DNA of 60,940 bases from the NCBI RefSeq assembly GCF_014042365.1, contig NZ_JACEZS010000031.1, positions 1-60,940 of the forward strand. Direction: 5' to 3'. The notes below the pieces were generated by a model. That model had not been told where the DNA came from, did no database searches, and worked only from the letters and a program-made list of their open reading frames with translations. Of this stretch, positions 46,153 through 55,945 are shown in pieces. This DNA comes from Rugamonas fusca. Lineage in GTDB: Bacteria > Pseudomonadota > Gammaproteobacteria > Burkholderiales > Burkholderiaceae_D. The first letter of the stretch is position 1. The number at the start of each line of letters is the position of its first letter. Both the position numbers and the translations under genes were made by a program.

Positions 46153-46938
46153 ATGACCATCCCCGCCCCCATCGCCGATGCGCTCACGCGCGCCCATGCT
46201 TCCTGGCGCCCTGTTTTGCGCAAGGGACTGGAGGCGATGCTGGCGGCCGATCCGGCCTATCTGCCGGCGCTGGCCCTGGACGATTACCTGCCGACGGAGC
46301 AGCGCCTGTTCGCCGCGTTCGCGCTGCCGCTGGATCGGGTGCGCTACGTGCTGGTGGGCGAGGGGCCCTATCCGCGCGCCGAGAGCGCGACCGGGGTGTG
46401 CTTCATGGACGGCGCCGTCGGCAGCCTGTGGTCGGACGAGGCGGGAGGCGGCTTGTCCAAGCCCGTCAACAAGGCCACCTCGCTGCGCAATTTCATGAAG
46501 ATGCTGCTGGTGGCCGACGGCCAGCTGGCGCCCGACAACACGGGCGGGCCGGCACTGGCAGCCGTGGCCGAGCGGGCCCGCCAGGGCGGCCATATCCAGA
46601 CCCTGGCCCAGATGCAGGAAAAGTTGACTACTCAAGGATTTCTGCTGCTTAACGCGGCCCTGGTGTTCCGATCCCACGTGGCCCCGGCCCGCGATGCCAA
46701 GGCATGGCTGCCGTTCTTCGAGACGGTGATGGCGGAACTGGCCCGACTGGTGCAGCCGGCGCCGGTGGTCATACTGTGGGGAAAGATCGCTGAACAGCTG
46801 AATAAGTTGCCGGTGATGAAAAGTTTCCCGCAAGTATGCTGCGAGCATCCCTACAACCTGAGTTTCATCGTCAACACCGACATGCATGGCCTGTTCGGCC
46901 CGATGCGGCTGCTGGCGGCCGGCCAAAGCCGGTCCTGA
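46153..46938 (+). CDS. Uracil-DNA glycosylase-like protein lacking the catalytic Asp
   Basis: A 261-residue protein alignable with family-1 UDG (Ung). The water-activating loop GQDPYH is replaced by GEGPYP (69-74): the Tyr that excludes thymine is kept, but the catalytic Asp is Gly71 and the His is Pro74. LLLNAALVF keeps the uracil-binding Asn (Asn167), VVILWG matches Ung, and EHPYNLSF keeps the loop His (His232) in place of HPSPLS. Ordinary Ung chemistry is therefore doubtful; it may bind DNA, act on another base, or interact with proteins. It stands alone between the export operon and iscR. Confidence 0.72.
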   Translation: MTIPAPIADALTRAHASWRPVLRKGLEAMLAADPAYLPALALDDYLPTEQRLFAAFALPLDRVRYVLVGEGPYPRAESATGVCFMDGAVGSLWSDEAGGGLSKPVNKATSLRNFMKMLLVADGQLAPDNTGGPALAAVAERARQGGHIQTLAQMQEKLTTQGFLLLNAALVFRSHVAPARDAKAWLPFFETVMAELARLVQPAPVVILWGKIAEQLNKLPVMKSFPQVCCEHPYNLSFIVNTDMHGLFGPMRLLAAGQSRS

Positions 46939-46959
46939 CAAACTTACGCAAAGTTTGAT

Positions 46960-46984
46960 ATACTTGACTAAATCGATCAACTAA
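46960..46984 (+). promoter_or_regulatory. Type 1 IscR binding site upstream of iscR
   Basis: The 25-base segment beginning ATACTTGACTAAAT and ending GATCAACTAA fits the type 1 IscR consensus (ATASYYGACTR, A/T centre, then YAGTCRRSTAT) in nearly all positions, with GATC for AGTC in the right half. It is 58 bases upstream of the iscR start. [2Fe-2S]-IscR should repress here and so control the whole isc operon by cluster demand. Confidence 0.75.
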
Positions 46985-47042
46985 TCAGGCTTATTTGATG
47001 AGTTGAGGAGCGATATTTTAACCGAGTTGAACCGAGGTAGTG

Positions 47043-47519
47043 ATGCGTCTGACCACCAAAGGCCGTTTTGCCGTGACTGCGATGATCGATTTGGCTATGC
47101 GCCAGGGCAAGGGCCCCGTCACGTTGTCGGGCATCAGCCAGCGGCAAGCCATCTCGCTGTCCTACCTGGAGCAGCTGTTCGGCAAGCTGCGCCGGCATGA
47201 GATCGTCGAGTCTATCCGCGGTCCCGGCGGCGGCTACAGCCTGGCGCGCCGGGCCGACAAGGTGACGGTGGCCGACATCATCATCGCCGTCGACGAGCCG
47301 CTGGACGCCACCCAGTGCGGCGGCAAGGAAAACTGCCACGGCGCCGATGCGGCCAGTGGCGCCCGTTGCATGACCCACGAGCTGTGGGCCACGCTCAACG
47401 AGAAGATGGTCGATTACCTCGATTCCGTGTCGCTGCAGGACCTGGTCGACCAGCAGAAACAGAAGAACGCCGAACAGAACGTGGTCGTGCTGCACCGCAA
47501 CCACGCCGCGATGGGCTGA
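47043..47519 (+). CDS. iscR: Fe-S cluster assembly regulator IscR
   Basis: A 158-residue Rrf2-family repressor: MRLTTKGRFAVTAMIDLAMR, winged-helix with ISLSYLEQLFGKLRRHEIVE and RGPGGGYSLAR. Cluster ligands are Cys92, Cys98, Cys109 and His112. In E. coli the third Cys is 104, so there is a five-residue insertion (within HGADAASGAR) between the second and third Cys. ATG 47043 is chosen over the adjacent GTG at 47040. First gene of the isc operon, autoregulated through the site upstream. Confidence 0.96.
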   Translation: MRLTTKGRFAVTAMIDLAMRQGKGPVTLSGISQRQAISLSYLEQLFGKLRRHEIVESIRGPGGGYSLARRADKVTVADIIIAVDEPLDATQCGGKENCHGADAASGARCMTHELWATLNEKMVDYLDSVSLQDLVDQQKQKNAEQNVVVLHRNHAAMG

Positions 47520-47572
47520 TGACCGCGCCGCGGTTAGCCTGAAAATAAGTTGTCACGCTTTGGAGTAACTAG

Positions 47573-48829
47573 ATGAATGCCCCTGAAAAAAACGTCGCGC
47601 AGGTCCAGTTCCATACCGCCCCGCACTTCCCGATCTACATGGACTACTCGGCCACCACGCCGGTTGATCCGCGCGTCGCCGACCAGATGATTCCGTATCT
47701 GCGCGAGCAGTTCGGTAATCCCGCCTCGCGCAGCCACATGTACGGCTGGACGGCGGAAAAGGCGGTGGAAGAGGCGCGCGGCCACGTGGCAGCGCTGGTC
47801 AATGCCGATCCGCGCGAAATCATCTGGACCTCGGGCGCTACCGAAAGCAACAACCTGGCCCTGAAGGGCGCGGCGCAGTTCTACAAGACCAAGGGCAAGC
47901 ACATCATCACCGTCAAGACCGAGCACAAATCGGTGCTCGACACGGTGCGCGAACTGGAACGCCAGGGCTTCGAGGCGACCTACCTGGACCCGCAGGACAA
48001 CGGCCTGATCTCCATCGAACAGCTGACGGCGGCCATCCGCCCCGACACCATCCTGGTGTCCGTCATGCTGGTCAATAACGAGATCGGCGTGATCCAGCCG
48101 ATCGACGAAATCGGCGCCCTGTGCCGCTCGAAAGGCATCATCTTCCACTGCGACGCCGCCCAAGCGACGGGCAAGGTGGCCATCGACCTGCAGAAATCCA
48201 AGGTCGACCTGATGACCTTCACGGCCCACAAGACCTACGGCCCGAAAGGCGTGGGCGCGCTGTACGTGTGCCGCAAGCCGCGCGTGCGCCTGGAAGCGCA
48301 GATGCACGGCGGCGGCCATGAGCGCGGCCTGCGTTCGGGCACGCTGCCGACCCACCAGATCGTGGGCATGGGCGAAGCGTTCCGCCTGGCCAAGCTGGAA
48401 ATGGACGAGGAGATCGTGCGCATCAAGGCGCTGCGCGACCGCCTGGCCGCCGGCCTGCAGGAAATCGAAGAAACCTACGTCAACGGCGACATGGCGCACC
48501 GCGTGCCGCACAACCTGAACGTGAGCTTCAACTACGTGGAAGGCGAATCGCTGATCATGGCCGTCAAGGACCTGGCCGTGTCGTCCGGTTCGGCCTGCAC
48601 CTCGGCCAGCCTGGAGCCGTCCTACGTGCTGCGCGCGCTGGGCCGCAGCGACGAACTGGCGCACAGCTCGATCCGCTTCACCATCGGACGCTTCACCACC
48701 GAGGCCGACATCGACTTCGCCGTCGACCTGATGAAGTCCAAGGTCGGCAAACTGCGCGAACTGTCGCCGCTGTGGGACATGTTCAAGGAAGGCATCGACA
48801 TCAATTCGATCCAGTGGGCGGCCCACTAA
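47573..48829 (+). CDS. iscS: Cysteine desulfurase IscS
   Basis: A 418-residue PLP enzyme: YMDYSATTPVDPRV near the N-terminus, TSGATESNNLALKG, PLP aspartate in HCDAAQATGK, Schiff-base lysine in TAHKTYGPKGVG, and the mobile catalytic cysteine in SSGSACTSASLEPSYVLRAL. It supplies persulfide sulfur to IscU. The N-terminus is about 14 residues longer than E. coli IscS. TTTGGAG precedes the start. Confidence 0.98.
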   Translation: MNAPEKNVAQVQFHTAPHFPIYMDYSATTPVDPRVADQMIPYLREQFGNPASRSHMYGWTAEKAVEEARGHVAALVNADPREIIWTSGATESNNLALKGAAQFYKTKGKHIITVKTEHKSVLDTVRELERQGFEATYLDPQDNGLISIEQLTAAIRPDTILVSVMLVNNEIGVIQPIDEIGALCRSKGIIFHCDAAQATGKVAIDLQKSKVDLMTFTAHKTYGPKGVGALYVCRKPRVRLEAQMHGGGHERGLRSGTLPTHQIVGMGEAFRLAKLEMDEEIVRIKALRDRLAAGLQEIEETYVNGDMAHRVPHNLNVSFNYVEGESLIMAVKDLAVSSGSACTSASLEPSYVLRALGRSDELAHSSIRFTIGRFTTEADIDFAVDLMKSKVGKLRELSPLWDMFKEGIDINSIQWAAH

Positions 48830-48869
48830 TCAGGCACGCACGAATTCTCTCAAATTTAGGAGCATCAAA

Positions 48870-49262
48870 ATGGCTTACTCGGAAAAAGTGTTGGATCACT
48901 ACGAAAATCCCCGCAACGTGGGCGCGTTCGAAAAAGGCGATGAAAGCGTCGGCACCGGCATGGTGGGTGCGCCCGCCTGCGGCGACGTGATGAAGCTGCA
49001 GATCAAGGTCGGCGCCGATGGCCTGATCGAAGACGCCAAGTTCAAGACCTATGGCTGCGGTTCGGCCATCGCATCGAGCTCGCTGGTGACCGAATGGGTC
49101 AAGGGCAAGACGCTGGACCAGGCGCTGGCCATCAAGAACACCCAGATCGCGGAAGAACTGGCGCTGCCGCCGGTGAAGATTCACTGCTCGATCCTGGCGG
49201 AAGACGCGATCAAGGCCGCCGTGCTCGATTACCAGAACAAGCACCCGGTCGCAGCGGCTTAA
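48870..49262 (+). CDS. iscU: Fe-S scaffold protein IscU
   Basis: A 130-residue scaffold with the three cluster cysteines (GAPACGDVMKLQI, KTYGCGSAIASSS, KIHCSILAEDAIK), the stabilising Asp in ACGD, and the LPPVK motif that HscA recognises, directly before the third cysteine. AGGAGC lies upstream. Fully typical. Confidence 0.98.
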   Translation: MAYSEKVLDHYENPRNVGAFEKGDESVGTGMVGAPACGDVMKLQIKVGADGLIEDAKFKTYGCGSAIASSSLVTEWVKGKTLDQALAIKNTQIAEELALPPVKIHCSILAEDAIKAAVLDYQNKHPVAAA

Positions 49263-49313
49263 TTTGTTTGACACCGGACCCCGCGATGAGGCGGGGACCG
49301 GCAGGAGAAATGC

Positions 49314-49637
49314 ATGGCAATCACATTGACCGAAAAAGCGGCGAAGCACATCAACCGTTACATCGAACGGCGTGGCAAGGGCGTGGGCCTGCGCTTTGGC
49401 GTGCGCACCACGGGCTGCTCGGGTTTGGCCTACAAGCTGGAATATGTGGACGAGGCGGCGCAGGAAGATCATGTGTTCGAATCGTTCGGCGTGAAGGTGT
49501 TCGTCGATCCGAAAAGCCTGCCGTACATTGATGGCACGGAGCTCGACTTCGCGCGCGAAGGCTTGAACGAAGGCTTCAAGTTCAACAACCCGAACCAGAA
49601 GGACGCGTGCGGCTGCGGCGAAAGCTTCCGCATCTGA
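49314..49637 (+). CDS. iscA: A-type Fe-S carrier IscA
   Basis: A 107-residue protein with the conserved cysteines in RTTGCSGLAYKLEYVDE and KDACGCGESF. It carries iron or preassembled clusters to apo-proteins. The 51-base gap from iscU includes CAGGAG before the start. Confidence 0.97.
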   Translation: MAITLTEKAAKHINRYIERRGKGVGLRFGVRTTGCSGLAYKLEYVDEAAQEDHVFESFGVKVFVDPKSLPYIDGTELDFAREGLNEGFKFNNPNQKDACGCGESFRI

Positions 49638-49709
49638 GCCCGCGTTCCATGTGCCGCGGTCTTGCGATTGTGACGGCAGACGACGAATAGACCCGGATAG
49701 ACTCCAGCC

Positions 49710-50228
49710 ATGCAAAATCATTTCGAACTGTTTCACCTGCCGCAGCAATTCGCGCTCGACCAGGGCGCGCTGGACGCCGCCTACCGCGATGTCCAGGGCC
49801 AGGTTCATCCCGACCGTTTCGTCAATGCGACGGACGCGGAAAAGCGCGTCGCCATGCAGTGGGCCACGCGCGCCAACGAAGCCTACCAGACGCTGAAGAA
49901 TCCCCAGAAGCGCGCCCAGTACCTGTGCGAGCTCAATGGCGTGGATCTGCAGACGGAGTCCAACACGGCCATGCCGATGACCTTCCTGATGCAGCAGATG
50001 GAGTGGCGCGAGGCGCTGGGCGAGGCCCGCGCCGCCAAGGACCTGGGCGCGCTGGAGGCGCTGGACCGCGAACTGCGCAATGACCGCAAGGGCCGCTTGC
50101 TCGACATCGCCGTGCACCTCGATGGCAACGATTACCACGCCGCCGCGCAGGATATCCGCGCGCTGATGTTCATCGACAAGATGAAGCATGAGATCGACCT
50201 GGCGTTCCATCAGTTAGAGGACGCTTGA
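49710..50228 (+). CDS. hscB: J-domain co-chaperone HscB
   Basis: A 172-residue J-protein: MQNHFELFHLPQQFALDQGA, the HPD tripeptide in VHPDRFVNATDAEKR, QWATRANEAYQTLKNP, and a C-terminal three-helix domain that binds IscU (MEWREALGEARAAKD). It stimulates HscA ATPase and delivers IscU. Confidence 0.97.
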   Translation: MQNHFELFHLPQQFALDQGALDAAYRDVQGQVHPDRFVNATDAEKRVAMQWATRANEAYQTLKNPQKRAQYLCELNGVDLQTESNTAMPMTFLMQQMEWREALGEARAAKDLGALEALDRELRNDRKGRLLDIAVHLDGNDYHAAAQDIRALMFIDKMKHEIDLAFHQLEDA

Positions 50229-50234
50229 GCGGAC

Positions 50235-50312
50235 GGTGGAGCAGGGCGCCGCACCGCGCGGCGATGGCCGGTATTCCGGCCTGCGGCCACGCGCCGGCGG
50301 CCGTTCCACCGC
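50235..50312 (+). other. Structured hscB-hscA intergenic region
   Basis: In the 121-base gap, CGGTGGA (50235-50241) can pair with TCCACCG (50306-50312), closing a GC-rich domain that includes a perfect hairpin GGCCGG-TATT-CCGGCC (50267-50282). No U-run follows immediately. It may be an mRNA processing or stability element that tunes hscA relative to the upstream isc genes. Confidence 0.4.
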
Positions 50313-50349
50313 ATACTTTTAATCAGAGCCGCAAGGCATGAAACCATAA

Positions 50350-52230
<1,881 letters not shown>

Positions 52231-52302
52231 TCATCCCATCACCGCCGCCGCCCGCCTTGCGGGCCGGGCGGCGAACCGAATTGAACAGACAGAGGTAACC
52301 AA

Positions 52303-52644
52303 GTGCCACAAATCGTCATCCTGCCACACGCCAAGCTGTGCCCTGAAGGCGCCGTGATCGAAGCGCCCGCCGGCAAGTCCGTGTGCGACATCCTGCTCGA
52401 AAACGATATTCACATCGAGCACGCCTGCGAGAAGTCGTGCGCCTGCACCACCTGCCACGTGCTGGTGCGCGAAGGCTTCGATTCGCTCAACGAGGCGACC
52501 GAGACGGAGGAGGATATGCTGGACAAGGCCTGGGGCCTGGAAGCCGTGTCGCGCCTGTCGTGCCAGGCCATCGTGGACGAGGAAGACCTCGTGATCGAAA
52601 TCCCGAAATACACCATCAACCACGCCAGCGAAGGCGGACATTGA
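52303..52644 (+). CDS. fdx: [2Fe-2S] ferredoxin of the isc operon
   Basis: A 113-residue adrenodoxin-type ferredoxin starting at GTG 52303 behind AGAGGT. Cluster cysteines follow C-x5-C-x2-C (HACEKSCACTTCHVL) with the fourth in RLSCQAIV. It gives electrons for cluster assembly. Length and acidic surface (EATETEEDMLD) are typical. Confidence 0.97.
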   Translation: MPQIVILPHAKLCPEGAVIEAPAGKSVCDILLENDIHIEHACEKSCACTTCHVLVREGFDSLNEATETEEDMLDKAWGLEAVSRLSCQAIVDEEDLVIEIPKYTINHASEGGH

Positions 52645-52658
52645 GACGGGAGAGCGAC

Positions 52659-52853
52659 ATGAAATGGACTGACATCACGGCCATCGCGGAAGCGCTGTAC
52701 GACAAATACCCGGACACCGATCCGACCACCCTCCGCTTCACCGACCTGCACAACAAGGTGGTGGACCTGGAAGGCTTCGACGACGACCACTCCCGTGGCG
52801 GCGAGAAGATTCTGGAAGCGATACAGCAGGCGTGGATCGATGAAGCGCGCTGA
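52659..52853 (+). CDS. iscX: Fe-S assembly modulator IscX
   Basis: A 64-residue acidic protein (MKWTDITAIAEALYDKYPDT, then RFTDLHNKVVDLEGFDDD and AIQQAWIDEAR) matching IscX/YfhJ, which binds IscS and iron and modulates cluster formation. GGGAGAGC precedes the ATG. Its last codons overlap the next gene by 14 bases. Confidence 0.95.
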   Translation: MKWTDITAIAEALYDKYPDTDPTTLRFTDLHNKVVDLEGFDDDHSRGGEKILEAIQQAWIDEAR

Positions 52854-53757
52854 GAACCGGGCGGCCAAGGCCGTACCGCTGGCCACCACCACCAGCACCG
52901 CCACCATGCCCGAGATCCGCGACGGCCAGTCGGTGGCGCTGCTGCAGGAACTGCACATCCTCACCCGCGACGGCAAGTTGAACCAGGATAGCCGGCGCAA
53001 GCTCAAGCAGGTCTATCACCTGTACCAGTTCATCGAGCCGCTGCTCAAGGAACTGCAGGCAGAGCGGGGCGAGGGCGGTCCCGGCATCTCGCTGGTGGAT
53101 CACGGCGCGGGCAAGTCCTACCTGGGCTTCATTCTGTACGACCTGTTCTTCAAGGGCTTGCAGGACGACTCGCACATCTACGGCATCGAAACGCGCGAGG
53201 AGTTGGTGGCCCGTTCGCAGGAACTGGCGAAGAAGTTCAACTTCCCCGGCATGTCCTTCCTGCCGCTGTCGGTGGCTGAATCGACCGAATCGAAGCTGCT
53301 GCCGGAACAGATCGACATCGTCACCGCGCTCCACGCGTGCAACACGGCGACCGATGACGCGATCCACTTCGCGCTCAAGAAGAAGGCCAAGTACATGGTG
53401 CTGGTGCCTTGCTGCCAGGCCGAAGTGGCGTCCGTGCTGAAGAAGAACAAGGGCAAGGCGCTGGCCAAGAGCGCGCTGACGGAAATCTGGCGCCATCCGA
53501 TACACACCCGTGAATTCGGCAGCCAGATCACCAACGTCCTGCGCTGCCTGCAACTGGAAGCGCACGGCTACCAGGTCAACGTGACGGAGCTGGTGGGCTG
53601 GGAGCATTCGATGAAGAATGAGCTGATCATCGCCACCTACAAGAACCTGCCGCGCAACCGCCCGACCGAGCGCCTGCGCGAAGTGCTGGAAACGCTGGGG
53701 CTGGAGGAGATGGGCAACCGCTTCTTCACCGAGCAAGTAGCGCAAGCGAGCGCATAA
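52840..53757 (+). CDS. SAM-dependent methyltransferase-like protein
   Basis: A 305-residue protein with a class I methyltransferase look: SLVDHGAGKSYLGFILYDLF is the SAM-binding motif I region, IYGIETREELVARSQELAKK motif II, DIVTALHACNTATDDAIHFA motif IV, then LVPCCQAEV, resembling the GSTCD/METTL25-like group that may act on RNA. ATG 52840 (overlapping iscX) is used; Met 23 (at 52906, PEIRDGQS) is an alternative. It may be co-transcribed with the isc operon, but the substrate is unknown. Confidence 0.75.
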   Translation: MKRAENRAAKAVPLATTTSTATMPEIRDGQSVALLQELHILTRDGKLNQDSRRKLKQVYHLYQFIEPLLKELQAERGEGGPGISLVDHGAGKSYLGFILYDLFFKGLQDDSHIYGIETREELVARSQELAKKFNFPGMSFLPLSVAESTESKLLPEQIDIVTALHACNTATDDAIHFALKKKAKYMVLVPCCQAEVASVLKKNKGKALAKSALTEIWRHPIHTREFGSQITNVLRCLQLEAHGYQVNVTELVGWEHSMKNELIIATYKNLPRNRPTERLREVLETLGLEEMGNRFFTEQVAQASA

Positions 53758-53760
53758 GCG

Positions 53761-54513
53761 ATGGATGCAATGAGCGATAGCAGTACCGACAACACCATCC
53801 GTCTCGCCAAGCGCGTGGCGGAAATGCGTGCCTGTTCGCGGCGCGAGGCCGAGCAGTACATCGAAGGCGGCTGGGTCAGCGTGGATGGTGTAGTGGTCGA
53901 GGAACCGGGGGCCCGCGCGGCGCCACACCAGACAGTCACCATCGCGCCCGATGCGACGCTGCTGGACGTGGTACCCGTCACGCTGCTGCTGCACAAACCG
54001 GCCGGCGTCAACGCCGGTGTCGGCCAGCAGGGCGTGCCCGCGCTCACTTGCCTGCGCGCCGACACGCTGACGGCCGACGCGCGGGGCCAGCGTTTCCTCA
54101 AGCGCCATCTGGCGGGCCTGACCCTGACCAATCCACTGGAGACGATGGCCAGCGGCCTGGTCGTGTTCACGCAGGACTTCCGCGTGGCGCGCAAGCTGGT
54201 GGACGACGCGGCGCGCATGGAGCAGGAATTGATCGTGGAAGTGGCGGGCCAGATCGCGGAGAATGGCCTGGCAAAGCTGAATCACGGCCTCACATTCAAC
54301 GGCAAGCCGCTGCCGCCGATCAAGGTCAGCTGGCAAAATGAAAAGCGCCTGCGCTTCGCGCTCAAGGGCGTGCAGCCGGGCCAGATCGAGCACATGTGCA
54401 AGCAGGTGGGATTGAGCGTGGTGGCGATCAAGCGCATCCGCATCGGCCGCATCGCCATGGCGGGTTTGCCGGTGGGCGAGTGGCGCTACTTACAACCGTA
54501 CGAGCGTTTCTAA
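53761..54513 (+). CDS. RsuA/RluF-like pseudouridine synthase homologue with altered active site
   Basis: A 250-residue protein: N-terminal S4 RNA-binding domain (RLAKRVAEMRACSRREAEQY, GGWVSVDG), then a pseudouridine synthase fold with LLLHKPAGVNAG (family motif K-P-x-G) and GLVVFTQDFRVARKL. At the catalytic motif, normally R-L-D-x-x-T/S-x-G-L, the sequence is PLETMASGL, so the essential Asp is Glu127 and the Arg is Pro. Either a variant enzyme or an RNA-binding protein without synthase activity. Three bases after the methyltransferase gene, likely same transcript. Confidence 0.78.
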   Translation: MDAMSDSSTDNTIRLAKRVAEMRACSRREAEQYIEGGWVSVDGVVVEEPGARAAPHQTVTIAPDATLLDVVPVTLLLHKPAGVNAGVGQQGVPALTCLRADTLTADARGQRFLKRHLAGLTLTNPLETMASGLVVFTQDFRVARKLVDDAARMEQELIVEVAGQIAENGLAKLNHGLTFNGKPLPPIKVSWQNEKRLRFALKGVQPGQIEHMCKQVGLSVVAIKRIRIGRIAMAGLPVGEWRYLQPYERF

Positions 54514-54529
54514 GCGGCCAAATACAATT

Positions 54530-54572
54530 GGGGACGTAGCATAATTCGGAATTTTGCTACGTCCCCCATTCT
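54530..54572. terminator. Bidirectional terminator / inverted repeat between convergent genes
   Basis: GGGGACGTAGCA (54530-54541) pairs with TGCTACGTCCCC (54555-54566); the 13-base centre TAATTCGGAATTT can extend the stem through its AATT pair. It is followed by CATTCTTTT on the plus strand and preceded by an A-rich stretch that gives CAATTGTATTTGG on the minus strand. It sits between the stops of the convergent genes (54513 and 54575). The arms resemble a dispersed repeat I associate with related genomes; unverified. Confidence 0.7.
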
Positions 54573-54574
54573 TT

Positions 54575-55108
54575 TCAGGCGGCTTTCTTCTTTTTCTCGG
54601 GCTTGGGCAGTTGCACCAGGCGGGTGCCCGTCAGGCGGTCGTGCAGGAACTGGCCGTCCTTGTCGAACCAGGCCGTGGCCGACCAGGCCAGGATGCCGGC
54701 GCCCAGCACACCCAGCGCCTGCCAGTGCGCCAGTCCCAATGCGTAGTCCAGCAGCGCGGCCGGCACGATCCACAGCCAGGCCAGCAGGTAGCGCACTACG
54801 GCCGCTTGCAGCGGTACGTGCTCGCGGCCTGGCATCACCAGCTTGATACGCCAGGTGCGCATGGCCAAGGTCTGGCCTTCGCGACTCCATTGATGGATGA
54901 AGTAGGCGCCCAGCACGAGGAAGGCCAGCGCCTGGCGCATGTGCTCGACCACCTTGGCATGGCTGGCCTGGGTGGCGATCTCAAATACGAGGAAGGGCAA
55001 GAACAGCACGGCCAGGCCGAGCAGGGTTTCGTACACCATCGAGATCAGGCGGCGCGCCACGGTGGGCACGGCCGGGCTGCTGGGAGCCGGAGCGGGGCTA
55101 TTTGACAT
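54575..55108 (-). CDS. RDD family membrane protein
   Basis: A 177-residue membrane protein with three or four helices. The first helix region (LISMVYETLLGLAVLFLPFL) carries an Arg but the usual R-D-D is degenerate here. QGWSREGQTL-like HQWSREGQTLAMRTWRIKL is the conserved RDD second motif. A Lys-rich tail ends the protein. Function unknown. It overlaps the end of the DUF3106 gene by 11 bases and closes the sigma-factor operon. Confidence 0.85.
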   Translation of the reverse strand: MSNSPAPAPSSPAVPTVARRLISMVYETLLGLAVLFLPFLVFEIATQASHAKVVEHMRQALAFLVLGAYFIHQWSREGQTLAMRTWRIKLVMPGREHVPLQAAVVRYLLAWLWIVPAALLDYALGLAHWQALGVLGAGILAWSATAWFDKDGQFLHDRLTGTRLVQLPKPEKKKKAA

Positions 55109-55943
55109 TCGTGGGGGCGGGTGCGCTGGCCGGGGTGGCGGCCGGGGTCGTGGTGCTGGCGGGTGCGGTGGGCGTGCCGGTCGCCGGTGTACTGGCGGCC
55201 GTTGGCGCCGTCGCGGCAGCCGTGCCGGCAGCGGGCGCCGTGGCTGCCTGTGTTGCCGGCGCTGCCTGTGCCGACGGTGCCGACGGGGCCACCGGGGTGG
55301 CCGGGGTGATCGGCGCGATCGATGGTGGCGGCGTTACGTTCTTCTTGATCGGCGCTACCGTCTTCATCTTGCTCTGTTCCGGCGTCGGCAGGTTGGCCAC
55401 CTGTTTTTTCACGGCCGCCGCTGCTGCCAGTTGTTTCTTCTGCTCTTCAGGAAGTTGCTGGTACTCCTCCCACTGGGCTGACTTGTGGCCGGGGCCGATC
55501 TTCTGGGTGCGGGCGTAGTTCTCGCGCACCTGGCGCCGCTGTTCCGGCGTCATGCGTACCCATTCGTTCATGCGCTCGCGCACGCGCGCCTGTTCGTCGG
55601 GTGTCATCGACGAATAGCGGTTGGCGATCTTCAGCCACTTCTGCTTGCGCAAGCCTTCCATCTGATCCCATTCCACTTGCAGCGGGAGCAGGGCTTGCTG
55701 TTGTGATGCGTTCAATTCCTTCCAGAGAGGCTTGTCCAGGCCTTTGGGCGCGGCGCCATGCTGCTTGCCGCCAGCGCCGGACTTGCCAGCGGCGGACGAT
55801 GCCGAGGGTGCGGCGGCCGCAACTCTGGCCGCCGGCGCCACGGGCGCCGGGCGCGTGCCGACCCAGACCGTGCCGGCCACTGCCGCCAGCACGCCTGCCG
55901 CCACCGCCACGCCCAGTTTTGCCTGACTACTGAAACCCGTCAT
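55098..55943 (-). CDS. DUF3106 domain-containing exported protein
   Basis: A 281-residue protein with an N-terminal membrane anchor or signal (LGVAVAAGVLAAVAGTVWVG), a charged DUF3106 core (LDKPLWKELNASQQQALLPL, WLKIANRYSSMTPDEQARVR, ERMNEWVRMTPEQRRQVREN) that resembles Spy/CpxP-like T-P-E-Q-R helices, and a low-complexity Ala/Pro/Thr tail of about 100 residues. Likely periplasmic. Its place in a sigma-factor operon suggests an envelope-stress or sensing role, by inference only. Confidence 0.8.
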   Translation of the reverse strand: MTGFSSQAKLGVAVAAGVLAAVAGTVWVGTRPAPVAPAARVAAAAPSASSAAGKSGAGGKQHGAAPKGLDKPLWKELNASQQQALLPLQVEWDQMEGLRKQKWLKIANRYSSMTPDEQARVRERMNEWVRMTPEQRRQVRENYARTQKIGPGHKSAQWEEYQQLPEEQKKQLAAAAAVKKQVANLPTPEQSKMKTVAPIKKNVTPPPSIAPITPATPVAPSAPSAQAAPATQAATAPAAGTAAATAPTAASTPATGTPTAPASTTTPAATPASAPAPTNVK

Positions 55944-55945
55944 GC

